The notes under the pieces: generated by a model | Seen by the model: the letters and a program-made list of their open reading frames with translations, nothing else | Databases searched by the model: none | Told to the model about the DNA's origin: nothing | Shown here: positions 22,194 through 31,194 of the stretch, in pieces | Layout of the letters: each line of letters begins with the position of its first letter | Numbering within the stretch: position 1 is the first letter of the stretch | DNA from: Vannielia litorea | Lineage (GTDB): Bacteria > Pseudomonadota > Alphaproteobacteria > Rhodobacterales > Rhodobacteraceae | Direction of reading: 5' to 3' | Assembly: GCF_900142295.1 (NCBI RefSeq) | Contig: NZ_FSRL01000001.1 | Location: 1,116,001-1,180,000 of the forward strand | Length of the DNA: 64,000 nucleotides | Position numbers and translations under genes: made by a program

Positions 22194-23102
22194 CTAAGCG
22201 GGGGCGCGCTTGGTGAGGGCGAGCTTGTCGCGCATCTCCTGCGCCGTCATCACCCGCGCACCGAGGCTCTCGATGACCTGCACCGCACGCTCGACGAGCT
22301 GGGCGTTGGTGGCGAGTTGGCCGCGAGAGATCATCAGGTTGTCTTCCAGGCCCACGCGGGCATGGCCTCCGGCAAGGACGGCGGCGGCGACGTAGGGCAT
22401 CTGGTCGCGGCCCAGAGAGAAGGCGGAGAAGGCCCAGCCCTCGGGGATACCGGCGACCATGGCATTGAAGGTGGTCAGGTCGTTGGGTGCGCCCCAGGGC
22501 ACGCCCATGCAGAGCTGCACCAGCGCCGGGTCGGTGATGACGCCCTCGGAGACGAGCTGGCGGGCGAGCCAGAGGTGGCCGGTGTCGAAGGCCTCGATCT
22601 CGGGCTTGACGCCGAGGTCGGTCATCCGCCGGGCCATGGCGCGGAGCATGCCGGGCGTATTGGCCATGACATAGTCGTTTTCGGCAAAGTTCATGGTGCC
22701 GCAATCGAGGGTGCAGATCTCGGGCAGGCATTCGGCCACATGGGCGGTGCGCTCCTCGGCGGTGAGGAGGATGGACTCCTGGCTGATCGGCAGGGGCCGG
22801 TCAGGCGGGCCGAAGATGAGATCGCCGCCGAAGCCGCAGGTCAGGTTGATGACAAGGTCGGGCTCGAGGTCGCGGATGCGCTCGACGGTCTCGCGGAAGA
22901 GGGCTGTGGAGTGCGAGGGCACGCCGGTTTCGGGGTCGCGGACGTGGACATGGACGCAGGCGGCGCCGGCGAGGGCGGCATCACGGGCGGCCTCCGCGAT
23001 CTGTTTCGGCGAGCGCGGAACGTGGGGGGAGCGGTCTTGCGTGCCACCCGCGCCGGTGAGGGCGCAGGTGATGAAGACCTCGCGGGACATGGTGAGCGGC
23101 AT
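22194..23102 (-). CDS. BKACE-family (DUF849) beta-keto acid cleavage enzyme, likely dehydrocarnitine-specific
   Basis: A 302-residue TIM-barrel enzyme of the BKACE family, which condenses a beta-keto acid with acetyl-CoA and cleaves it to acetoacetate and a new CoA ester. Zinc-binding and active-site segments include CVHVHVRDPETGVPS (His-x-His) and EIEAFDTGHLWLARQL. MGVPWGAPNDLTTF is also a family feature. Beside L-carnitine dehydrogenase the substrate is most likely 3-dehydrocarnitine, giving betainyl-CoA. The first gene of a three-gene operon; GGGAGGAC lies directly before the start. Substrate specificity within BKACE cannot be read from motifs alone. Confidence 0.88.
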   Translation of the reverse strand: MPLTMSREVFITCALTGAGGTQDRSPHVPRSPKQIAEAARDAALAGAACVHVHVRDPETGVPSHSTALFRETVERIRDLEPDLVINLTCGFGGDLIFGPPDRPLPISQESILLTAEERTAHVAECLPEICTLDCGTMNFAENDYVMANTPGMLRAMARRMTDLGVKPEIEAFDTGHLWLARQLVSEGVITDPALVQLCMGVPWGAPNDLTTFNAMVAGIPEGWAFSAFSLGRDQMPYVAAAVLAGGHARVGLEDNLMISRGQLATNAQLVERAVQVIESLGARVMTAQEMRDKLALTKRAPA

Positions 23103-23211
23103 GGAGTCCTCCCTTTGCGCGGGAGGTTAGGGCCGATGCGGAGCCTGCGCAACGAATGTGCTCCCCCGCGGCAGCAGCGTGGCGGCCGCGGGGTGCGCCG
23201 TCAGGCGGGTG

Positions 23212-24267
23212 TTACTTGAGGCAGTCGGCGTAACCCGTTGCCAGCGCTTGCAGAAGCTCGGTGTACTGGTTCGGGCCCGGGGTGAGGTCTCGGCCGAGGG
23301 GATCGAGGAAGTGGGCCTTGAGGTCGGTGCCTTCGGTGAGCGTGCGGACCGTGGCTTCGGCGGTGTCGGGCTCGGTGATGAGGCAGGTGATGCCCTCTTC
23401 GGCGGCATGTCGGACCTCCTCCATCGCGCGGGGGCCGGTGACGCCGCCGTCGATGCCGGTCAGCGCGTGAGCGGGGGCGATGTGGAAGCGGGCCTCGAAA
23501 TAGGCGAAGGCGCGGTGGGTGGAGAGATATTCGCGGCCCTCGACCGGCTCCAGTGTGGCTTCGATCTCGCCGATGAGCGTGTCGAGCTCGGCGCTCGCGG
23601 CTTCGGCATTGGCCTGGTAGGTCGCGGCGTTGTCGGGGTCGTGCTCGGCGAGTTCCTCGGCGATCAGCGCGAGCCATGTCCTGGCGTTGTCGGGCGAGAG
23701 CCAGACGTGCGGATCCTCGGGGCCGTGGTCGTGGCCCTCATGGCCTTCCTCGGCATGCTCTTCGTGCTCGTGCTCCTCGTGGCCTTCCTCGGCATGCTCT
23801 TCGTGGTCGTGGTCCTCGTGGCCCTCTTCGGCGTGCTCTTCGTGCTCGTGCTCCTCGTGGCCCTCTTCGGCATGCTCCGCGTGCTCATGCGCGTCATGGC
23901 CTTCTTCGCCCTCGTGCTTGTGCGGCTCGGCGGATGTCGAGTCGATCAGGAGGGTGCCGGGCTGCTCCATCAGGGCGATGACATGGGCGTTTTCGGCGAG
24001 GGTTTCGAAAGGCTTTTCGAGCGCGGGCGACATCGCCGGGCCGATCCAGAAGATCAGGTCGGCCTCCTGCGCGGCGGCGGCCTGGGAGGGGCGAAGCGAG
24101 AGGCCGTGGCCGGAGCCGCCCTGGTCGAGCAGGAGCGAGGGGGTGCCGACGCCCTCCATCACCTTGGCCACCAGCGAGTGCACCGGAGGAAGATCGGCGA
24201 TGACTTTGGGTTCGGCGAGGGCGGGGGTGGCGGCGACGAGGGCCGCAAGGGAAGGAAGGATACGCAT
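23212..24267 (-). CDS. znuA: zinc ABC transporter substrate-binding protein with long His-rich loop
   Basis: A 351-residue periplasmic cluster A-I metal-binding protein. It has a signal peptide (about residues 1-18), the first metal-ligand region (LPPVHSLVAKVMEG), and later YLSTHRAFAYFEARF and EPDTAEATVRTL. The His/Glu/Asp-rich loop typical of ZnuA is expanded here to about 60 residues (about 117-180), built from a 13-residue repeat (EHAEEGHEEHEHE). The permease and ATPase genes znuB/znuC and zur are not next to it; an orphan arrangement. A palindromic Zur-like site lies 39 bases upstream. Zinc is the most likely substrate given the His-rich loop. Confidence 0.92.
   Translation of the reverse strand: MRILPSLAALVAATPALAEPKVIADLPPVHSLVAKVMEGVGTPSLLLDQGGSGHGLSLRPSQAAAAQEADLIFWIGPAMSPALEKPFETLAENAHVIALMEQPGTLLIDSTSAEPHKHEGEEGHDAHEHAEHAEEGHEEHEHEEHAEEGHEDHDHEEHAEEGHEEHEHEEHAEEGHEGHDHGPEDPHVWLSPDNARTWLALIAEELAEHDPDNAATYQANAEAASAELDTLIGEIEATLEPVEGREYLSTHRAFAYFEARFHIAPAHALTGIDGGVTGPRAMEEVRHAAEEGITCLITEPDTAEATVRTLTEGTDLKAHFLDPLGRDLTPGPNQYTELLQALATGYADCLK
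23735..23890. repeat. 39-bp in-frame tandem repeats in znuA
   Basis: GGC-(A/G)TG-CTC recurs at 23752, 23791, 23830 and 23869, an exact 39-base period. Copies are nearly identical and encode the 13-residue His/Glu unit. Slippage would alter the number of metal-binding histidines without breaking the frame. Confidence 0.9.
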
Positions 24268-24305
24268 GACAGTCTCCGGTGTGAGTCGGAGAATGTGTAT
24301 TTGTA

Positions 24306-24317
24306 ATGATATAACAT
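24306..24317. promoter_or_regulatory. candidate Zur box upstream of znuA
   Basis: ATGATATAACAT (minus strand ATGTTATATCAT) is a near-perfect AT-rich palindrome 39 bases before the znuA start. Alphaproteobacterial Zur sites have an ATGTTATA-type core, so zinc-dependent repression is likely. Confidence 0.6.
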
Positions 24318-24383
24318 CGCAAGCCGTTAAGCGGCGATGCGCGGCGCGGCCATGTGAAGGTCGCGCCGCAAGTTCTTGAGATA

Positions 24384-25637
24384 TCAGCCCTCCAGCACGA
24401 CCAGCGCGTGGCGCTTCTTGCCCGCGGAAAGCTTGACGGGCGAGGAGAGGGCCGCCGCGTCGAGCATGAGCCCGGCGTCGGTGAGCGGGGCGTCGTCGAT
24501 CCGGGCGCCGTTGTCGGCGATGAGGCGCTTGGCCTCCTTGCCGGTCTTGGCCAGCCCGGAGCGGACGATGAGCTGGGCCACCGAGATACCATCGGCCACT
24601 TCCGCCGCGGTCAGGGTGAGGGTGGGAAGATCATCGCCCACGCCGCCTTTCTCGAAGACTTCCCGCGCTGTGGCCTCTGCGGTTTCTGCCGCTTCTGCCC
24701 CGTGGCAGAGCGCGGTGACCTCGTTGGCGAGCCGGATCTTGGCGTCGTTGATCTCGCTGCCTTGTAGCGCGCCGAGCCTTTCGCACTCGTTAACATCGAG
24801 CTCCGTGTAGAGCTTGAGGAACCGGCCCACGTCGGCGTCGGTGGTGTTGCGCCAGAACTGCCAGAACTCGTAGGGGCTGAGCATGTCGGCGTTCAGCCAC
24901 ATGGCGCCGCCCTGGCTCTTTCCCATCTTCCTGCCGTCCGAGGTGGTCAGCAGGGGCGAGGTCAGGCCGTAGATCTCGTGGTCGAGCACCCGGCGGGTCA
25001 GGTCGATGCCATTGACGATGTTGCCCCACTGGTCGGAGCCGCCCATCTGCAGCAGGCAGCCGTAGCGACGGTTGAGCTCGAGGAAGTCGTAGGCCTGAAG
25101 GATCATGTAGTTGAACTCGAGGAACGACAGGCTCTGCTCGCGATCGAGCCGCGACTTGACGGACTCGAACGAAAGCATCCGGTTGACCGAGAAGTGCCGG
25201 CCGATATCGCGCAGGAATTCCAGATAGTTGAGGCCGTCGAGCCACTCGGCGTTGTTCAGCATCAGCGCATCGGTGGGGGCGTCGCCGTAGCTGAGATACT
25301 TGGCGAAGACGTTCTTCATGGAGGCGATGTTGTCGTCGATGGCCTGCGCCGTCAGCAGGGGGCGCTCGTCGGCGCGGAAGCTCGGGTCGCCCACCTTGGT
25401 GGTGCCGCCGCCCATGAGGGTGATCGGCTTGTGGCCGGTCTTCTGGAGCCAGCGCAGCATCATGATGTTGAGCAGATGGCCGACGTGGAGCGACTTGGCC
25501 GTGGCGTCGTAGCCGATATAGGCCGGGACCACGCCCTGGATCAGTGCTTCGTCGAGGCCTTGATAGTCGGTGCAATCCTGAAGGAAGCCTCGCTCTATCA
25601 TCACGGCCATGAAGTCCGATTTGGGGTGGTAGGTCAT
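24384..25637 (-). CDS. tyrS: tyrosyl-tRNA synthetase
   Basis: A 417-residue class I aminoacyl-tRNA synthetase charging tRNA-Tyr. The HIGH-type motif appears as HVGHLLN, the tyrosine-binding segment as [14 protein letters not shown], and the KMSKS-type loop as [11 protein letters not shown]-terminal S4-like RNA-binding domain closes the protein (about residues 350-417, with [22 protein letters not shown]). The open frame reaches 25946, but homology and spacing from the divergent anmK gene favour the ATG at 25637. tyrS and anmK are divergent with a 69-base gap, a common arrangement in Rhodobacterales. Confidence 0.97.
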   Translation of the reverse strand: MTYHPKSDFMAVMIERGFLQDCTDYQGLDEALIQGVVPAYIGYDATAKSLHVGHLLNIMMLRWLQKTGHKPITLMGGGTTKVGDPSFRADERPLLTAQAIDDNIASMKNVFAKYLSYGDAPTDALMLNNAEWLDGLNYLEFLRDIGRHFSVNRMLSFESVKSRLDREQSLSFLEFNYMILQAYDFLELNRRYGCLLQMGGSDQWGNIVNGIDLTRRVLDHEIYGLTSPLLTTSDGRKMGKSQGGAMWLNADMLSPYEFWQFWRNTTDADVGRFLKLYTELDVNECERLGALQGSEINDAKIRLANEVTALCHGAEAAETAEATAREVFEKGGVGDDLPTLTLTAAEVADGISVAQLIVRSGLAKTGKEAKRLIADNGARIDDAPLTDAGLMLDAAALSSPVKLSAGKKRHALVVLEG

Positions 25638-25706
25638 CGCTCTTTTCCATGTTGCGAAGGGGTTGGAGACCCCCTCATACTGGCCGGGAGGCAAGAGGGA
25701 AAGGCC

Positions 25707-26819
25707 ATGTTGAAAAAGGCCAGGGGGCAGGCCCGTGTGACGGCGCTGGGCGCAATGAGCGGCACATCGCTGGATGGCGTGGACGCGGCGGTGATCGAGA
25801 CAGATGGGGTTGAGATTTTTGCCTTTGGGCCAAGCGGTTACCGGGAGTACTCGAGCCGCGAGTCCGGGGTGCTGAGGGCCGCGCTGGGGCGCTGGCCGGG
25901 CGAGGAAGGGGTGGCCGAGGCCGCGGAGGTGGTGGAGACCGCCCATGTGGTGATCCTAGAGGAACTCATCGAGGGCGTTGATATCGTTGGCTTTCACGGC
26001 CAGACCCTGGCCCATGACCCGGCCGGGCGGGGCACGCACCAGGCCGGCGACGGGCGGGTGCTGGCAGAGGCGCTGGGGCGGCCCGTGGTGTGGGATTTCC
26101 GCACGAGCGACGTGGAGATGGGCGGGCAGGGTGCGCCCCTTGCGCCAGCCTATCACTACGCCTTGGCGAAGTTCATCAAGGCTGACAAGCCCTTGGTTTT
26201 TCTCAATCTTGGCGGGGTGGGCAATGTCACCTGGATCGACCCGGCGCAGGGGCCGGAAGCGATGCTGGCGTTCGACACGGGGCCTGCGAATGCGCCGGTG
26301 AACGACCTTGTGGGCGACCGGCTGGGGCTGGCCTGCGACGAGGGCGGCGCGCTGGCGGCGGAAGGCGCGGTGGATGAGGCCATCCTGGCGCGGTTTGCCG
26401 AGCATCGCTACTTCTTCAAGCTGCCGCCGAAGTCCCTCGACCGCGATGATTTTCGTGCGCTTTCTCAAGAGGTTGCAGGGCTTTCCGACGCGGATGCGGC
26501 GGCGACCTTGACGGCGGCGGTGGCGGCTTCGGTGGCCTTGGGGCAGGAGCATTTTCCGGCCCCGGCGAGCCGGGTTCTGGTCACCGGCGGAGGGCGGAAG
26601 AACCCGGTGATGATGGCGATGATCGCGGAGGGCCTGGGCTGCCCGGTGGAGCCGGTCGAGACCGTGGGGCTGGACGGAGATATGCTGGAAGCTCAAGCCT
26701 TTGCCTATCTCGCGGTGCGGGTGGCCAAGGGGCTGCCGACCTCCTGGCCGGGCACCACGGGGGTGCGGGCGGCGGTGGGCGGCGGCGTGGTTTCGAAGCC
26801 TTCCAAGGGCTTTGCATGA
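25707..26819 (+). CDS. anmK: anhydro-N-acetylmuramic acid kinase
   Basis: A 370-residue sugar kinase of the ASKHA fold. It phosphorylates and opens 1,6-anhydro-MurNAc released during cell-wall turnover, giving MurNAc-6-phosphate. The N-terminal phosphate-binding motif is [14 protein letters not shown], followed by the sugar-binding segments [11 protein letters not shown] and [26 protein letters not shown] near the C-terminus is also diagnostic. The frame is open back to 24978 through tyrS on the other strand, but the ATG at 25707 follows AGAGGGAAAGG and fits family length. MurQ is not nearby. Confidence 0.95.
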   Translation: MLKKARGQARVTALGAMSGTSLDGVDAAVIETDGVEIFAFGPSGYREYSSRESGVLRAALGRWPGEEGVAEAAEVVETAHVVILEELIEGVDIVGFHGQTLAHDPAGRGTHQAGDGRVLAEALGRPVVWDFRTSDVEMGGQGAPLAPAYHYALAKFIKADKPLVFLNLGGVGNVTWIDPAQGPEAMLAFDTGPANAPVNDLVGDRLGLACDEGGALAAEGAVDEAILARFAEHRYFFKLPPKSLDRDDFRALSQEVAGLSDADAAATLTAAVAASVALGQEHFPAPASRVLVTGGGRKNPVMMAMIAEGLGCPVEPVETVGLDGDMLEAQAFAYLAVRVAKGLPTSWPGTTGVRAAVGGGVVSKPSKGFA

Positions 26820-26866
26820 CTGCCCGGACGCGGCCTGCCTGCCCCCCGTTAACCCTGAGAAGCAGG

Positions 26867-26899
26867 GATACACAACCGATACACAACCCATGCACAACC
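26867..26899 (+). repeat. three 11-bp direct repeats downstream of anmK
   Basis: GATACACAACC, GATACACAACC and CATGCACAACC follow one another without gaps, with a partial fourth copy (CATACC). An 11-base period places each copy on the same face of the helix, as for arrays of protein-binding sites. No known box is matched. The next gene starts 170 bases downstream. Confidence 0.7.
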
Positions 26900-27068
26900 C
26901 ATACCTATGCAGATTTGCAAGGCGGCGAGGTGTTACCCCACCGCGCGCTGCCCCGAGGCGGCCCGAAAAGGATGACGGCATTCGTCACGTGACCGGGGCC
27001 GGGGCCTCGGGATAGCCATCGCTCCAGAAGACCGGGCCGGCGGATCGGCCCGCAGATCGAGGAGACGG

Positions 27069-27437
27069 ATGATGAGAGTTCTGGCAACCTTTCTGGCGGT
27101 GCTGGCCGCCTGCGGAACGCTGGCCGCTGCGGCAGGCGCGGCCCCGGTGGCGAGCGCCAAGAGCCACGGCTATCGCGGCGACGATGCGGCCAAGTACCAG
27201 CGGCTGGTGGGCGAATACGCCCGGTTGAACTGCAAGACGCTGGCGCGGGAATACGGAAAGGCCGCCAAGCTGGCGGGCAAGCACGAAAAGGGCACCGGGC
27301 TTCAGGTGATGGGCGCTCTGATCGGGCGCGGCAAGGTGGCCGGTGCGGCCGCCGAGATCGGCGGCAACGTGGTGAAGGATGCCGCGTTGCGCCGGGATGC
27401 GGCCAAGTCCGTCTACATCGCCAAGGGTTGCCGCTGA
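27069..27437 (+). CDS. small exported protein of unknown function
   Basis: A 122-residue protein with a signal peptide (about residues 1-24, ending AAGAAP) and a basic, Ala/Gly/Lys-rich mature part. Only two cysteines remain in the mature chain (LNCKTL and the C-terminal GCR), which could form one disulfide. A helical middle section contains ARLNCKTLAREYGKAAKLAGK, a Gly-rich stretch follows (GALIGRGKVAGAAAEIGGN), and the end is SVYIAKGCR. I do not recognise the family. GAGGAGACGG precedes the start and a 7-bp hairpin (27033-27052) lies in the leader. It is monocistronic, between anmK and a convergent terminator. Confidence 0.7.
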   Translation: MMRVLATFLAVLAACGTLAAAAGAAPVASAKSHGYRGDDAAKYQRLVGEYARLNCKTLAREYGKAAKLAGKHEKGTGLQVMGALIGRGKVAGAAAEIGGNVVKDAALRRDAAKSVYIAKGCR

Positions 27438-27481
27438 GTGGTCGTCGGGGGCGCCACGCGCGGCCCCGGTGAAAGCGGCAT

Positions 27482-27513
27482 GGCCCGGGCCCCTGCTGGA
27501 GGGGGTCCGGGCC
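27482..27513. terminator. hairpin between two convergent genes
   Basis: GGCCCGG pairs with CCGGGCC, with an inner CCCC/GGGG pairing, in the gap between the exported protein gene and the convergent cupin gene. TGTTGCTATTT follows on the plus strand. Confidence 0.6.
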
Positions 27514-27534
27514 TGTTGCTATTTGCGCCAGGTC

Positions 27535-27954
27535 TCAGGGGATGTCGAAGCCCGGCGGCGCGAGGGTGAAGCCGGAGAAGGAGAAGCCCGGGGAGACGGT
27601 GCAGCCGACAAGGGCCCAGCCGTGGGGCGAGGCCTCGGCCGCCTGCCAGTGATCCTTGGGGACGATGACCTGGGGCGTGCCGCTGGCGAGGTCGGGGCCG
27701 AGGGTGTGGCGCGTGGCGGGGCCGGACTCGCTGGCCGAGAGCCGCAGGGTGAGCGGGGTGCCCGTGTAGAAGTGCCAGATCTCGGTGGCATCGACCCGGT
27801 GCCAGTGGGAGCGCTCGCCGGGTTTCGGAAGGAAGTAGATGCAGGTGCCTGCGGGGCGTCCCGAGGCGGGTGCCTCCACCCAGGTTTGCCGGTAGTGGCC
27901 ACCCTCGGGGTGCGGCTTAAGGCCGAGGCGGTCGATGATTTCCTGCGCGTCCAT
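27535..27954 (-). CDS. cupin-fold DUF985 protein
   Basis: A 139-residue single-domain cupin of the DUF985 (cupin_5) family. Typical segments are PHPEGGHYRQTW near residue 15, GTCIYFLPKPGERSHWHRVDATEIWHFY with the metal-type histidines, and the late FSFSGFTLAPPGFD. Members have a jelly-roll fold and are sometimes annotated as sugar epimerase-like; the activity is unproven. It lies 22 bases downstream of the acetyltransferase gene on the same strand, so these are probably cotranscribed with the GlxA-type regulator further upstream. Confidence 0.85.
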   Translation of the reverse strand: MDAQEIIDRLGLKPHPEGGHYRQTWVEAPASGRPAGTCIYFLPKPGERSHWHRVDATEIWHFYTGTPLTLRLSASESGPATRHTLGPDLASGTPQVIVPKDHWQAAEASPHGWALVGCTVSPGFSFSGFTLAPPGFDIP

Positions 27955-27976
27955 GCCGGCAGGCTAGCCCGCCGCT

Positions 27977-28486
27977 TCAGCCAGGGGAAGGCGCGGGGCG
28001 GGGCAGGCTGAAGTAGGTGCTGTCGGACCACTCGCCGTTGATGAAGAAGGTGTTCTTTTCGTGGTGGGTCACGGTGAAGCCGGCCTTCTCGAGCACCCGA
28101 CCCGAGGCGACGTTGCGGGGGTCGATGTCGGCAGTGATGGCGGGGCAGTCGGGGTGGCGGGCGAAGGCTTCGGCGCAGAGGGCGCGGAGGGCCTCGGAGG
28201 CAAAGCCGCGGCCCCAGGCCGAGGCGGCGAGGATGTAGCCCACCTCCCATTTGCGCCAGAGGCCGATGCGGCCGATCAGCCGGCCCTCGTGGAGGATCAT
28301 CAGCTCCGGCCCCAGCGCGCGCTCACCGCGCATGAAGCCTTCGAGCCGCTCGGCGGTGGCCTCGAGGGTCGCGTCGGGCGGCGTGGACCAGTGGCGCATC
28401 ACCTGCGGGTCGGAGAAGATGGCGTGGAGCGCCGGCAGGTCGCCGGGTTCTGCCGGGCGCAGGGTGAGGCGGGCGGTGGTGAGCAT
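27977..28486 (-). CDS. GNAT family N-acetyltransferase (RimJ/RimL type)
   Basis: A 169-residue acetyltransferase. It opens with TARLTLRPAEPGDLPALHAIF, typical of the RimJ/RimL-like GNAT group. The acetyl-CoA-binding core is WEVGYILAASAWGRGFASEALRAL, and ITADIDPRNVASGRVLEKAGF contains the family's N-x-x-S-x-x-x-x-x-K-x-GF signature. The substrate, a protein N-terminus or a small amine, is not predictable. It begins 7 bases after the GlxA-type regulator stop and precedes the cupin gene, so a three-gene operon is likely. Confidence 0.9.
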   Translation of the reverse strand: MLTTARLTLRPAEPGDLPALHAIFSDPQVMRHWSTPPDATLEATAERLEGFMRGERALGPELMILHEGRLIGRIGLWRKWEVGYILAASAWGRGFASEALRALCAEAFARHPDCPAITADIDPRNVASGRVLEKAGFTVTHHEKNTFFINGEWSDSTYFSLPRPAPSPG

Positions 28487-28493
28487 GCGGGCC

Positions 28494-29498
28494 TCAGACC
28501 GAAAGGCGCGTGCCGTGGGAGCCGCGCTCGCGGTAGGGGGTGGTCTGATACTGGGCCCGGTAGCACTTGGAGAAGTGCGAGGGCGAGGTGAAGCCGCAGG
28601 CCAGCGCCACGTTGATGACGCTCATGTCGGTCTGCATCAGCAGGTTGCGGGCCTTCTGAAGCCGCAGTTCCATGTAGTACCGCTTGGGCGAGCGGTTCAG
28701 GTAGCGGCGGAAGAGCCGCTCGAGCTGGCGGGTGGAGAGCACCACCTCGTCGGCCAGCAGGGCGGGCGAGATCGGCTCTTCGAGGTTCTGCTCCATGATC
28801 TGGATGACCCGGGAGAGCTTGGGGTGGCGCACGCCGATCCGGGTGGGGATCGAGAGGCGCTGGGTGTCCTGATCGGTGCGGATGGAGGAGTAGATCAGCT
28901 GGTCGGCCACGGTATTGGCCAGCTCCTCGCCGTGGTCCTCGGCGATGATCTGCAGCGCGAGGTCGATCGAGGCGGTGCCGCCGGCGGTGGTCATCCGGTT
29001 GCCGTCGTGAACGAAGACGGTTTTGGTCAGCCGCACGTCCTCGAACTCCTCGGAGAAGCTGTCGGCGTTCTCCCAGTGGATGGTGGCGCGCTTGCCGTCG
29101 AGCAGCCCGGCGCGGGCCAGCAGGTAGCCCGCAGTGCACAGCCCGCCCACGGCGAGGCCGCGGCGGGCCTGCTTGCGCAGCCATGCGAGCAGCTTGGGGC
29201 TGGCCTTGTCTTCGACATCGAGCCCGGCGCAGACCAGCACCACCTCGTCGCGGGGGAGGTCGTCGAGCCCGCCGTCGACCTGGAAGACCGAGCCGCAGGA
29301 GGCGTTGATCGGTTCGCCGCCCTCGGAGATCAATTGCCAGTCGTAGAGCCGGGCGCCCGCCGTGCGGTTGGCCAGGCGCAGCGCGTCGATCGCGCCGGCG
29401 AAGGACAGCAGCGAGAAATCGCGCACCAGCAGAAAGACAAAGCGGCGCGGCTTGGCCGGAGGATCGACCACCGGAGTTTGCGCTTCGGCCCGCGGCAT
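28494..29498 (-). CDS. GlxA family AraC-type regulator (CdhR/GbdR-like)
   Basis: A 334-residue regulator with an N-terminal DJ-1/PfpI-like domain (about residues 18-195; FVFLLVRDFSLLSFAGAIDALRLAN, then GGLCTAGYLLARAGLL) and a C-terminal AraC double helix-turn-helix (about 225-325; LSTRQLERLFRRYLNRSPKRYY and VALACGFTSPSHFSKCYR). This architecture and length match GbdR and CdhR, the known activators of betaine and carnitine catabolism. The carnitine genes lie 5.4 kb away, so control of them is plausible but unproven. The catalytic-type cysteine region (GLCTAGY) is kept, as in other members, for ligand binding rather than hydrolysis. Confidence 0.88.
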   Translation of the reverse strand: MPRAEAQTPVVDPPAKPRRFVFLLVRDFSLLSFAGAIDALRLANRTAGARLYDWQLISEGGEPINASCGSVFQVDGGLDDLPRDEVVLVCAGLDVEDKASPKLLAWLRKQARRGLAVGGLCTAGYLLARAGLLDGKRATIHWENADSFSEEFEDVRLTKTVFVHDGNRMTTAGGTASIDLALQIIAEDHGEELANTVADQLIYSSIRTDQDTQRLSIPTRIGVRHPKLSRVIQIMEQNLEEPISPALLADEVVLSTRQLERLFRRYLNRSPKRYYMELRLQKARNLLMQTDMSVINVALACGFTSPSHFSKCYRAQYQTTPYRERGSHGTRLSV

Positions 29499-29692
29499 CT
29501 GTCTGGCTCCGTGCTAGATGTTGTCCCCGCCTGGGAGGCAATCAGGATTTGTCCACCCGCGCAAGGGCGGGAGGGCGAGAAAAACGGCTGTATCCTGCGC
29601 GCAGGGGTAGCCGGGGCGTGGTCTGCGCCCTATAACGCAGGCCTCATCCGTGGCCGGGAGGCTGCGGGGTGCATACCAGAGGAAGTGAGACG

Positions 29693-31066
29693 ATGAGCAA
29701 GACCTGGACCAAGACCGACTGGCGCAGCAAGCCCCGGGTTCAGATGCCGGATTATCCCGATGCGGCGGCGCTGAATGCTGTTGAGGCGCAACTTGCCAAG
29801 TATCCGCCGCTGGTGTTTGCCGGCGAGGCCCGCCGCCTGAAGGCGGAGCTGGGCAAGGCCTCGCGCGGGGAGGCCTTTCTGCTGCAGGGCGGGGATTGCG
29901 CCGAGAGTTTTTCGGAGTTCAGCGCCGACAACATCCGCGACACCTTCAAGGTGATGTTGCAGATGGCGATCGTGCTGACCTTCGGCGCCAAGGTGCCGGT
30001 GGTGAAGGTGGGCCGGATGGCCGGGCAGTTCGCCAAGCCGCGCTCGGCCCCGACCGAGAGCAAGGACGGCGTGGAGCTGCCGAGCTACCGGGGCGACATC
30101 ATCAACGAGCTGGATTTCACCCCCGAGGCCCGGATCCCGGACCCGGCGAAGATGCTGCAGGCCTACACCCAGGCCGCCGCCACGCTGAACCTGCTGCGGG
30201 CCTTCTCGACGGGCGGTTTTGCCGATATTCACCGCGTCCACAGCTGGACGACGGGCTTCGCGGATGAGGACCGCGCGGCACGCTACAGAGACCTCAGCAA
30301 CCGGATCCAGGACGCGCTGGATTTCATGACCGCAGCCGGGATCGACGGCGACAGTGTGCATGCGATGCAGTCGGTCGATTTCTACACCAGTCACGAGGCG
30401 CTACTGCTGGAATACGAGGAGGCGCTCACCCGCGTCGACTCCACCACCGGGCAGGTGGTGGCGGGCTCGGGCCACATGGTCTGGATCGGCGACCGGACCC
30501 GCCAGCCGGACGGCGCGCATGTGGAGTTCTGCAAGGGCATTCTCAACCCGATCGGGCTGAAGGCCGGTCCGACCACGACGGACGAGGACCTCAAGCGCCT
30601 GATGGCCACGCTGAACCCCCGCAACGAGGCCGGGCGCCTCACGCTCATCACCCGCTTCGGCGCCGGCAAGGTGGAAGAGCACCTGCCGCGGCTGATCGAG
30701 GTGGTGAAGAGCGAGGGCGCCAACGTGGTCTGGGTCTGCGACGCGATGCATGGCAACACGATCAAGTCGGACTCGGGCTACAAGACCCGGCCCTTCGAGC
30801 GGGTGCTTTCGGAGGTGCGCGAGTTCTTCGCCGCCCATCGGGCCGCGGGCTCGATCCCCGGCGGCGTGCATTTCGAAATGACCGGCCAGGACGTGACCGA
30901 ATGCACCGGCGGCGTGCGCGCGGTGACCGACGAGGACCTCGGCTCGCGCTACCACACGGCCTGCGACCCGCGGCTCAACGCGAGCCAGTCGCTGGAGCTG
31001 GCGTTCCTGGTGGCCGAGGAGCTCTCGGCCCGGCGCGAGGAAGCTGCGGCGGCCGCCGCGGGCTGA
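29693..31066 (+). CDS. class II 3-deoxy-7-phosphoheptulonate (DAHP) synthase
   Basis: A 457-residue plant-type (class II) DAHP synthase, condensing phosphoenolpyruvate and erythrose 4-phosphate at the entry of the shikimate pathway. Motifs seen are [44 protein letters not shown] (substrate-binding Arg/Lys region), [10 protein letters not shown] and [18 protein letters not shown], with metal-ligand Cys, His, Glu and Asp. It starts at the ATG at 29693 with GAGGAAGTGAGACG before it. A hairpin terminator follows the stop, so the gene is a single unit. trpE, a downstream branch gene, lies 12 kb away. Confidence 0.96.
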   Translation: MSKTWTKTDWRSKPRVQMPDYPDAAALNAVEAQLAKYPPLVFAGEARRLKAELGKASRGEAFLLQGGDCAESFSEFSADNIRDTFKVMLQMAIVLTFGAKVPVVKVGRMAGQFAKPRSAPTESKDGVELPSYRGDIINELDFTPEARIPDPAKMLQAYTQAAATLNLLRAFSTGGFADIHRVHSWTTGFADEDRAARYRDLSNRIQDALDFMTAAGIDGDSVHAMQSVDFYTSHEALLLEYEEALTRVDSTTGQVVAGSGHMVWIGDRTRQPDGAHVEFCKGILNPIGLKAGPTTTDEDLKRLMATLNPRNEAGRLTLITRFGAGKVEEHLPRLIEVVKSEGANVVWVCDAMHGNTIKSDSGYKTRPFERVLSEVREFFAAHRAAGSIPGGVHFEMTGQDVTECTGGVRAVTDEDLGSRYHTACDPRLNASQSLELAFLVAEELSARREEAAAAAAG

Positions 31067-31091
31067 GGCCCGGCCTCTCCAGACATGCGGG

Positions 31092-31114
31092 CGCCCCGGT
31101 GGATCACCGGGGCG
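31092..31114 (+). terminator. terminator of the DAHP synthase gene
   Basis: CGCCCCGGT pairs with ACCGGGGCG around a GGATC loop, followed by TTCTGCGTTTC. It lies 26 bases after the stop codon. Confidence 0.75.
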
Positions 31115-31194
31115 TTCTGCGTTTCAGGGGGGCGGTGCGGCCTGTTCCGTCGGCGGAAATGGCTGCGCGGCGCGCAGCTGCGGCGCCCTGCGGC

